Source of the DNA: Pseudomonadota bacterium
Lineage (GTDB): Bacteria > Bdellovibrionota > Bacteriovoracia > Bacteriovoracales > Bacteriovoracaceae
DNA: 8,894 nt
Assembly (NCBI GenBank): GCA_021299675.1
Contig: JAJTIF010000127.1
Span: forward strand, 1-8,894
Direction of reading: 5' to 3'
In this document: piece by piece, positions 1 to 5,309 of the stretch
How positions within the stretch are numbered: the stretch's first letter is position 1
How the letters are laid out: every line of letters begins with the position of its first letter
The notes under the pieces: model-generated
What the model was told of the DNA's origin: nothing
Seen by the model: the letters and a program-made list of their open reading frames with translations, nothing else
Databases searched by the model: none
Made by a program: the position numbers and the translations under genes

Positions 1-1
1 A

Positions 2-790
2 ATTGGGGCCCGTCAAACCACTGCTTTCGCTCGCGCCAAGCTTGACCTCGCGAAAGAGGAATTTGATAAGTGGACTGACTTATACGTCGCGCTTCCTCTG
101 CAGGCGACTGCGCACCACTATGGTTCACGCATTGCCTTCGATAAGAATGATCATGTCTTCGTGACTGTGGGAGAGCGTGGTCAGGCGGAACTGGCGCAAG
201 ACCTTAAAGCACACATGGGGAAAATCATCCGTCTCAAAACCGATGGCACCATTCCCTTAGATAATCCTTTCGTGGGCCGCATGGACGCCAAGCCCGAGAT
301 CTGGACCTACGGGCACCGTAACCCCCAGGGGATCTTCTTCGACACCGCCACGGATGTTTTGTATTCGATCGAGCACGGCCCCCAAGGCGGCGACGAAATT
401 AATCTCATTGAGAAAGGTAAAAACTACGGCTGGCCGGTGATCACCTATGGCGAGCAGTACGGGGGAGGACCTATTGGTGGAGGAGAAACGGCCAGAGCTG
501 GCATGGAGCAGCCTTTGAAATATTTTGTCCCCTCGATTGCTCCCAGTAGCTTTTTTATCTACCGCTCCTCGAAACTTAAACTCTTTAAAGACCGCTTCGT
601 CTCTAGTGCCCTGGCACTTCAGCACCTGAACGTGATCGACGTGAAAGATTGCAAGAGCGCTTGTGAAGATCGTCTATTGGCATCGCTGGATGAGCGGATC
701 CGCAGTGCGAATGTGTCGCCGGATGGACTAGTTTACGTCTCCTCCGACAATGGCCGCATCTATCGCATCAAAAATCAGGGAGCAAAATAA
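2..790 (+). CDS. PQQ-dependent aldose sugar dehydrogenase, 5'-truncated
   Basis: This is the C-terminal 262 residues of a soluble PQQ-dependent glucose/sorbosone dehydrogenase of the YliI/aldose sugar dehydrogenase type. The frame is open from base 2, so the true start lies outside the window; the GTG at 161 is an internal valine codon. Family signatures in order within the fragment are HHYGSRIAF (about residues 39-47), VTVGERG, AQDLKAHMGKIIRL, YGHRNPQG (about 103-110), EHGPQGGDEINL, KNYGWP, and a C-terminal SPDGLVYVSSDNGRIYRI blade. Together they cover the later blades of the six-bladed propeller that binds PQQ and calcium. Known family members oxidise the anomeric carbon of aldoses in the periplasm and pass electrons to a carrier. 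The gene overlaps the next one by one base (TAATG), and that gene encodes a c-type cytochrome, a natural electron acceptor. Family assignment is strong; the sugar substrate cannot be read from sequence. Confidence 0.9.
   Translation: MGARQTTAFARAKLDLAKEEFDKWTDLYVALPLQATAHHYGSRIAFDKNDHVFVTVGERGQAELAQDLKAHMGKIIRLKTDGTIPLDNPFVGRMDAKPEIWTYGHRNPQGIFFDTATDVLYSIEHGPQGGDEINLIEKGKNYGWPVITYGEQYGGGPIGGGETARAGMEQPLKYFVPSIAPSSFFIYRSSKLKLFKDRFVSSALALQHLNVIDVKDCKSACEDRLLASLDERIRSANVSPDGLVYVSSDNGRIYRIKNQGAK
777..782 (+). promoter_or_regulatory. Ribosome binding site of the cytochrome c gene
   Basis: AGGGAG lies inside the last codons of the dehydrogenase gene, seven bases before the ATG at 790. It fixes the start and indicates translation coupled to the upstream gene through the TAATG overlap. 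Confidence 0.7.
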
Positions 791-1200
791 TGAAGTGGCT
801 CATTCTTATCTTGGCTTTTTCTTGCTCACAGACCTCTATACTCACCTCCAAGCGTATGCCCGCCGAGGCTGAGGGATACACGGCTTGCCATGAAATTGAT
901 GAAGAGGTGTTGGTAGAAAAAGTGGATCTGCGCAATCTGCCGCGCACTTTCGAAAACGTGAAGGAGCATGTGTTTAAAAATAACTGCATCGCTTGTCACT
1001 TCGGGCCCAATTCCTACAAGCCGCGCTTGGATGACTACGACTCAACTCTGGCCTATGTGAACCGCGAGAACCCGGAAGCGAGTCGTCTGCTGCAAACCGT
1101 GAGTGAAGGCCGCATGCCTCCGAGCTACCGTCTGCAAAGCCGCAACCCGGAGGCGTTTCGCTTCTTGCGTGAGTGGGTGCAAGAGGGTGCAGCTCCCTAA
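790..1200 (+). CDS. Small exported monohaem cytochrome c
   Basis: A 136-residue protein with a hydrophobic N-terminus (MKWLILILAFSC) followed by a single CxxCH haem-attachment motif, CIACH at residues 66-70. Downstream comes the pattern NPEASRLLQTVSEGRMPP, where Met109 is the likely distal haem ligand, and a closing WVQEGAAP. This order (CxxCH, then D/N-P-x-x-S-x-L, then G-x-MPP, then W-[IV]-x-x-GA) is that of small cytochrome c domains found beside dehydrogenases. The N-terminus could be a lipoprotein signal with Cys12 as the lipid site (AFSC), although Ala at -3 and Phe at -2 are not ideal; a normal cleaved signal peptide is also possible. The start is secure: AGGGAG at 777-782 lies seven bases before ATG, and the ATG overlaps the dehydrogenase stop. 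The inferred role is to carry electrons from the PQQ enzyme toward the respiratory chain. Confidence 0.85.
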   Translation: MKWLILILAFSCSQTSILTSKRMPAEAEGYTACHEIDEEVLVEKVDLRNLPRTFENVKEHVFKNNCIACHFGPNSYKPRLDDYDSTLAYVNRENPEASRLLQTVSEGRMPPSYRLQSRNPEAFRFLREWVQEGAAP

Positions 1201-1220
1201 GATGGTGAGGTTAAAAGTGA

Positions 1221-1625
1221 CTAGAAAGGGCGACGGTTGCGACGCTCGAGGTTGCGAGCTTTCTTCATGAGCTGCACTTCTTTGTACTGCACGTCTTTTT
1301 CAAGCTTCTTCGCTTCAAGCGCCTTACTGACAAAGGTAGGCTTTGTCGAAGTAGCATAATTTGCCTTGAGTAAGCGGCCGTCGACTTGAAGTCCGTTGAG
1401 GCCTTCGATGGCTTTTTTAGCTTCTGCTACAGAACTCATCTCTATGAAAGCCATGCCTCGGGACTGACCTGTGGTGGGCTCCATGATGATGTGAATGTGC
1501 TTGACCTTGCCGTAGCCTGCCATGAGGCGGATAAGGCCGTTGCGGTCACGCTTATAACTAAGGTTCGAGAGATAAACTGTAGGATTCATAACTGGCTTAT
1601 TCCCAAAAGCGTGGGGCTTAGTCAA
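1221..1625 (-). CDS. RRM-domain RNA-binding protein
   Basis: A 134-residue protein with one RNA recognition motif at about residues 16-90. RNP2 is VYLSNL (17-22) and RNP1 is RGMAFIEM (56-63); in RNP1 the third position is Met where Phe or Tyr normally stacks on RNA, and the last position is also Met. The domain is followed by a basic, probably helical tail (about 95-134) rich in Lys and Arg, ending RRNRRPF, which should add non-specific RNA affinity. Stand-alone bacterial RRM proteins of this size are cytoplasmic and are thought to bind RNA, sometimes as cold or stress proteins; the target is unknown. The start is taken as TTG at 1625 because a perfect AGGAGG (1637-1642) lies 11 bases upstream. 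The ATG at 1589 (residue 13) sits just before the domain but has a poor ribosome site, and a CTG directly before the TTG would have ideal spacing. It converges on the cytochrome gene with a 20-base gap. Confidence 0.9.
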   Translation of the reverse strand: MTKPHAFGNKPVMNPTVYLSNLSYKRDRNGLIRLMAGYGKVKHIHIIMEPTTGQSRGMAFIEMSSVAEAKKAIEGLNGLQVDGRLLKANYATSTKPTFVSKALEAKKLEKDVQYKEVQLMKKARNLERRNRRPF

Positions 1626-1647
1626 CAGCGCTTAAGCCTCCTATAAA
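1619..1647 (+). promoter_or_regulatory. Candidate sigma70-type promoter for the Cys-rich exported protein
   Basis: TAGTCA (1619-1624), a 17-base spacer and TATAAA (1642-1647) give 4/6 and 5/6 matches to the -35 and -10 consensus. The predicted transcript start is near 1654. The site overlaps the start and ribosome site of the divergent RRM gene. Found by eye only. Confidence 0.3.
1637..1642 (-). promoter_or_regulatory. Shine-Dalgarno of the RRM gene, deciding a TTG start
   Basis: On the minus strand the sequence reads AGGAGG, 11 bases before TTG (1625) and 8 bases before an in-frame CTG (1628). This strong site argues for the non-ATG start over the internal ATG at 1589. Confidence 0.6.
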
Positions 1648-1690
1648 CTTTTCTGGCTGTGAGCTGGGTTTTTTAAGTTTTTAGGGACTT

Positions 1691-1711
1691 ATGACGAAAA
1701 GCTGGATGTGA
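1691..1711 (+). other. Short out-of-frame ORF at the start of the Cys-rich gene
   Basis: ATG ACG AAA AGC TGG ATG TGA follows AGGGA (1683-1687) closely. Its stop overlaps the GTG start at 1708-1710. It is either the displaced true start of the gene, separated by a one-base loss in AAAA, or a minimal leader coupled to the gene. Confidence 0.35.
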
Positions 1712-2514
1712 TTATTCTACTTTTAGTGACCTATCTCGTTGCCCAGGCCCAGATCTCAGACTGTAATGTCCGGGTGGATCTTCCGTTCATCTTTCGTGAG
1801 CACACCCCGCGCTTTCGAGGGCATGGCTTTCAGGTCAATGGGTTTGGAAGTGAAAAAATAATTGTCCGTGGAATCTTAGCCGCAGGACATATTCGTCTCG
1901 AAACACTTGTCGTCTCGCGGATCGTGCGAGGCGAGCCGGTTGAAGTGGGACGAGTGAACGCACAGTTACTCCAAGGGCTGCCTAGTCAGATGATCGCCCG
2001 CTCTATCCCGCTCATTCAGTCGGCCTGTGCTCAATCTAGTCTCGACAGTGCGCGCGAGCTTTGTCCGATCGAACTCTCAGATATCAAAGAAGAAAAAGAA
2101 TTTCGTCGAGAAGCCCCACGCTGTGACATTCTTCGTTTCGCTCAACAAGTGTCAGGTGAGTGTGAAGCCGAAGGCTTCAGGTTTTGCTTCACGGAGATGC
2201 GAGAATACGATGAAGATCTTACTCGACCTTATACTTTTGAAGGTACAAACTGTCGGGTGGTTATCAAGGGAACAAAGAGATTCAGCTTCGAGGAGCACCG
2301 ACAGATGCTCTGTGAGGGACTGAGCAGCTGCTATTATGAAATCCTCTCGACCCCCTCTCTGAATACAACCTATCGCCGCGAACGTCTAGAAAGGGATCTA
2401 CGTTTAAATGAATGCTCGCCTCAGATCAATCTCAATCAGAGTGAGCGTTCGAGTATGAGCGACACTCCTGCGAGTGCGGCTCCAAGGGACCGTTCCACAG
2501 TTAGACCTCAGTGA
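1708..2514 (+). CDS. Unrecognised exported cysteine-rich protein
   Basis: I do not recognise the family. As read from GTG 1708 the product has 268 residues: a short hydrophobic stretch (IILLLVTYLVAQA) resembling the core and cleavage region of a signal peptide, then a polar mature part with ten cysteines (residues 19, 107, 119, 139, 152, 160, 182, 202, 208, 236). An even number of cysteines in an exported protein suggests disulphides. Residues 48-85 look like beta-strand (KIIVRGILAAGHIRLETLVVSR), and the last ~30 residues are Ser/Pro/Arg-rich and probably disordered. The start is odd. The signal as read lacks a positive n-region, and GTG 1708 has no clear ribosome site, whereas ATG 1691 has AGGGA just upstream but hits TGA after six codons. 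One extra A in the run at 1697-1700 would join the two as MTKKLDVIILLLVTYLVAQA, an ideal signal peptide. It may be periplasmic or surface-located; no function is assigned. Confidence 0.7.
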   Translation: MIILLLVTYLVAQAQISDCNVRVDLPFIFREHTPRFRGHGFQVNGFGSEKIIVRGILAAGHIRLETLVVSRIVRGEPVEVGRVNAQLLQGLPSQMIARSIPLIQSACAQSSLDSARELCPIELSDIKEEKEFRREAPRCDILRFAQQVSGECEAEGFRFCFTEMREYDEDLTRPYTFEGTNCRVVIKGTKRFSFEEHRQMLCEGLSSCYYEILSTPSLNTTYRRERLERDLRLNECSPQINLNQSERSSMSDTPASAAPRDRSTVRPQ

Positions 2515-2589
2515 GCTTATTGAGTCACCTCTAAAAAACCAACTCCTGAGAAAGTACAGTTCAATCAAGTGGTAGTAGTTTCTTTCAGA

Positions 2590-3732
2590 CTACAAAGTTG
2601 TGAAGTAAAGTAGGAGGTAGTGGACGGCGATCCCTAAGTAGGTGCCAACCGCGTAGCCCACCAAACCGCAGGTCACACCTGATACGAGCACCTCTTTGTT
2701 TTTTAGCACTGTCACGAACGGGCCAATGAAGGCAGGACCGTAGATCCCGGCGATGGAGGTGATGAGGGCTGTATCGCGGTCAATTTTAAAGACCACACAG
2801 AGGATCAGATGCAGCAGCATGGAGCCCACCAAAGTGAGGGTGAGGTAGGTGAGATACACGCCACTGGTGTTAAGCATGTCCTCGATCCGCGCGAGACTGC
2901 CCACCGATACACAGAAGATCAAGAGAGCGTACTGACCCATGTGGTAGCTGGCCTTGAGTTTTTGTAAGCGTGGCTGAAAGGAAGCTACCAGGGAAAGTGC
3001 CGTGAGAGTGAGGATGATGAAGATGACATTCAGCTCACCTAAAAAAATCTTTGAGCCTAAGACAGCACAACCCATCACTAGGATAGTCACACCCAAAGCC
3101 AGCAACATTTCTTTTAGTTTTTCGGACCTACTTTCTTGTTGATAGTGCTGCTCTGACTTCGCCTCATCGATTTCGAGCGCCAGGTTGGCGGCAAATGGCC
3201 TGAGGAATAATCCATAAAACTTCGGACCAAAACTCATGAGAATAAAGAGCATGAGCCCGCCCACGATCAAATCCGAAGCATTCAGGAGAATGAAGACTTT
3301 CTCGTCCACGGCCAGCGCCTTCCCGATCGCTACGAGATTCGGCGTGCCACCGGTGAAGACCCCCACGAGCATCCCGGAGATCTTAGAGGCTTCGGGGACC
3401 TGGCGGTGGAAGTAGAAAAAACATAAGGCTGAGACGGAGACCACAGAAACAATCACAAGCATGAAGGAGACAACGGTTGAGCGGGCCAGTCGCACCCACG
3501 CCCTGAGATCGGTGGTGAAAAGCAGCAGGGGAATGGCAAAAAGCACACTGGCTTCAGAGAGCGTGGTGGCAGCGGAGGACAGGGCGGGAGAGGAGAGTGT
3601 ATTGCCGAGAGTGATACCCACAAAGTAGCTCACCACCACAGCGCCGACTAATTTAATCCATTTAATTTTATTCTCGGCCACAAGGATGAGGGCCGGCAGT
3701 AGAATCAGGATTAATAGATATATAATATTCAC
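2590..3732 (-). CDS. DUF819-family (YjcL-like) integral membrane protein
   Basis: A 380-residue polytopic membrane protein, about the normal length for DUF819 proteins, with roughly ten hydrophobic segments. Diagnostic features are the glycine-rich motif GVFTGGTPNLVAIGKAL (124-140), LNASDLIVGG (150-159) after it, a charged cytoplasmic-type loop at about 186-208 (EIDEAKSEQHYQQESRSEKL), and the mirrored motif GIYGPAFIGPFV (329-340) in the C-terminal half. Two similar motifs in the two halves suggest an inverted-repeat transporter fold; the family's substrate is not established as far as I know. The start is GTG at 3732 with AAGGG five bases upstream. It converges on the Cys-rich gene (75-base gap) and is divergent from the lyase gene with a 101-base promoter region, so the two may share control. 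A transport role linked to the lyase product or substrate is inference. Confidence 0.82.
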   Translation of the reverse strand: MNIIYLLILILLPALILVAENKIKWIKLVGAVVVSYFVGITLGNTLSSPALSSAATTLSEASVLFAIPLLLFTTDLRAWVRLARSTVVSFMLVIVSVVSVSALCFFYFHRQVPEASKISGMLVGVFTGGTPNLVAIGKALAVDEKVFILLNASDLIVGGLMLFILMSFGPKFYGLFLRPFAANLALEIDEAKSEQHYQQESRSEKLKEMLLALGVTILVMGCAVLGSKIFLGELNVIFIILTLTALSLVASFQPRLQKLKASYHMGQYALLIFCVSVGSLARIEDMLNTSGVYLTYLTLTLVGSMLLHLILCVVFKIDRDTALITSIAGIYGPAFIGPFVTVLKNKEVLVSGVTCGLVGYAVGTYLGIAVHYLLLYFTTL

Positions 3733-3775
3733 TCAGGCCCTTGGTTAACATAAGGCAAGGAAAGCCAGGTTGCCG

Positions 3776-3799
3776 CATGATAGTTTAGCATCATGATAG
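3776..3799 (+). repeat. CATGATAG direct repeat in the divergent promoter region
   Basis: CATGATAG occurs at 3776-3783 and 3792-3799, 16 bases apart start to start. The second copy is part of the palindrome ATCATGAT (3790-3797). Both copies read TATCAT on the minus strand. The arrangement over two opposed promoter candidates could be an operator or just two alternative -10 elements. Confidence 0.35.
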
Positions 3800-3821
3800 A
3801 ATTGAAAATGGCAAAATTCAA
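3793..3821 (-). promoter_or_regulatory. Candidate promoter for the DUF819 gene
   Basis: On the minus strand TTGAAT (3816-3821), a 17-base spacer and TATCAT (3793-3798) match the sigma70 consensus at 4/6 and 5/6. The predicted transcript start is near 3786, leaving a 5' UTR of about 54 bases before GTG 3732. A second TATCAT lies 16 bases further downstream because of the CATGATAG repeat. Confidence 0.4.
3794..3802 (+). promoter_or_regulatory. Candidate extended -10 promoter for the lyase gene
   Basis: TGATAGAAT has the TGn extension plus a 5/6 match to TATAAT. The predicted transcript start is near 3809, about 25 bases before ATG 3834, which has AAGGA (3823-3827) six bases upstream. No good -35 is visible at 17 bases. 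It lies directly on top of the opposing DUF819 -10. Confidence 0.35.
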
Positions 3822-3833
3822 ATAAGGATTAGT

Positions 3834-5309
3834 ATGAAAGCCGAGATCACCGCAATTCCTAAAACATCCATGGAGCACGAGGCTGTTTTGGAAAAACTTG
3901 TGAGCTTTAAAAGCCTTGACCCTGACTGGCAGGAAGGGCGCACCTGGGGTCTCGTCTACTACGCCAATCAGGCCCATTCAAAACTCCTCAAAGACGCCTA
4001 CGGACTTTTTATGTCTGAAAATGGCCTCAATCCCATGGCCTTCAAGAGTCTGAAGAAAATGGAGAGTGAGATCATTCGCATGACGGTGAACCTTCATCAC
4101 GGCAATGAGGAGACGGTGGGCGTGATGACCTCCGGTGGAACGGAGAGCATCATGATGGCGATCAAGACCTATCGCGATCGTGCTCGGGAGTTGAGACCCT
4201 GGATCAAAAAACCTGAAGTCATTGTGCCGGAGTCGGTGCACGTCGCTTTTGATAAAGCTGGAAAATATTTTGACGTTAAAATTGTCCACGCTCCTCTGCG
4301 AGATGACTTTCGAGTGGATGTGAAAGCCGTGAGAAAGCTCATCAATCGTAACACCATTTTACTTGTGGGATCTGCTCCGCAGTATCCGCAAGGGGTGATC
4401 GATCCGCTGGATGAACTTTCTGATTTGGCACTAAAAAAGAAGCTCCCTATGCACGTAGACGCCTGCGTGGGAGGCTTTATGCTTCCCTGGATTGAAAAGC
4501 TTGGTCACAAGCTTCCTCTCTGGGATTACCGTCTTGCGGGTGTGACTTCTATCTCGGCAGATCTGCACAAGTACGGCTACGCTGCAAAGGGAGCGAGCAC
4601 TATCACTTATCGCAGCATGGACTACATGAAGCATCAGTTTTTTGTGTTCGAAAACTGGCCGGGTGGAATCTTTGCTTCACCCAGTATGCCGGGAACCAGA
4701 CCCGGAGGGGCGATCGCTGCGGCTTGGGCAGCCCTGATGTCGCTAGGTGAAGAAGGTTATTTAAAGTACACACAGGAAGCCTACGAGAGCGCCCAAAAGA
4801 TGATCAAAGGGATCAATCAGATCCCCGGTCTTAAAGTCTCCGGCGTGCCTGATAGTTTAATCTTTGCTTACGAGTCCACTGATCCAGCTGTGAACGTGTT
4901 TGCTCTGGCCGATCAGATGGAAAAGCGTGGCTGGTACATTAACCGCCAGCAGCGGCCAGAGTCGCTGCACGCGATGGTCACAATGGCGCACACGAAAATG
5001 GTCACGAAGTATCTCAGTGATCTCAAAGAATGCGTCGCCTATGTGAAAGCTCATCCTGAGGCCAACAGCTCGGGTAACGCAGCCATGTATGGCATGATGG
5101 CAAAAATTCCCTTCCGCTCGATGATTAAAAAATCAGTGCACTCCATGATGCAGCAGATGTACTCCGCCTCAGGGGAGATGCCCCAGGCCCAGTCTGATGA
5201 GCCACAAAACCTCAAGGAGTTTGCCGAGAAGCTGGGTTACTCTCTGCTCGAGGTCAAGCGTGAGTGGGATGTGATGAAAGAGAAAATCAAAAAGAGTTGG
5301 CGCGGGTAG
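3834..5309 (+). CDS. Sphingosine-1-phosphate lyase-like PLP-dependent enzyme
   Basis: A 491-residue soluble fold-type I PLP enzyme of the group II decarboxylase superfamily, closest by motif to sphingosine-1-phosphate lyases. Those enzymes cleave long-chain base phosphates to phosphoethanolamine and a fatty aldehyde. Visible signatures are YYANQAHSKLL (42-52), TSGGTES (99-105, phosphate cradle), HVDACVGGF (207-215, Asp209 for the pyridine nitrogen), SADLHKYGYAAKG (241-253, Lys246 for the Schiff base), FENWPGG (272-278) and GTRPGG (287-292). Residues about 414-444 (GNAAMYGMMAK to MMQQMYS) resemble the C-terminus of eukaryotic lyases. A charged tail of about 45 residues (445-491) appears extra. 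There is no N-terminal membrane anchor, as in other bacterial members. The start has AAGGA six bases upstream. It is divergent from the DUF819 gene and convergent with the MFS gene. Other amino-acid decarboxylases of the superfamily are possible but fit the motifs less well. Confidence 0.88.
   Translation: MKAEITAIPKTSMEHEAVLEKLVSFKSLDPDWQEGRTWGLVYYANQAHSKLLKDAYGLFMSENGLNPMAFKSLKKMESEIIRMTVNLHHGNEETVGVMTSGGTESIMMAIKTYRDRARELRPWIKKPEVIVPESVHVAFDKAGKYFDVKIVHAPLRDDFRVDVKAVRKLINRNTILLVGSAPQYPQGVIDPLDELSDLALKKKLPMHVDACVGGFMLPWIEKLGHKLPLWDYRLAGVTSISADLHKYGYAAKGASTITYRSMDYMKHQFFVFENWPGGIFASPSMPGTRPGGAIAAAWAALMSLGEEGYLKYTQEAYESAQKMIKGINQIPGLKVSGVPDSLIFAYESTDPAVNVFALADQMEKRGWYINRQQRPESLHAMVTMAHTKMVTKYLSDLKECVAYVKAHPEANSSGNAAMYGMMAKIPFRSMIKKSVHSMMQQMYSASGEMPQAQSDEPQNLKEFAEKLGYSLLEVKREWDVMKEKIKKSWRG

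Noticed and set aside
257..625. 122-codon ORF on the minus strand
   Set aside because: It lies wholly antisense to the PQQ dehydrogenase, whose conserved motifs cover the same bases, and its product shows no recognisable motif.
1386..1646. Plus-strand ORF crossing the RRM start region
   Set aside because: Shadow of the RRM gene, whose RNP1 and RNP2 motifs and strong ribosome site identify the real strand.
2027..2323. 98-codon alternative frame inside the Cys-rich gene
   Set aside because: Low-complexity Ser/Lys-rich product with no ribosome site; the longer frame with a signal-like start is preferred.
2515..2589. Possible bidirectional terminator between convergent genes
   Set aside because: Only short stems of 4-5 base pairs (for example GTAGT/ACTAC around 2570-2592) without a proper T-run; not convincing as an intrinsic terminator.
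5085..5183. Methionine-rich stretch (eight Met in about 32 residues) in the lyase as a possible metal-binding insert
   Set aside because: The segment lines up with the C-terminal part of eukaryotic S1P lyases (pattern AxYGM), so it is an ordinary family region rather than an insert.
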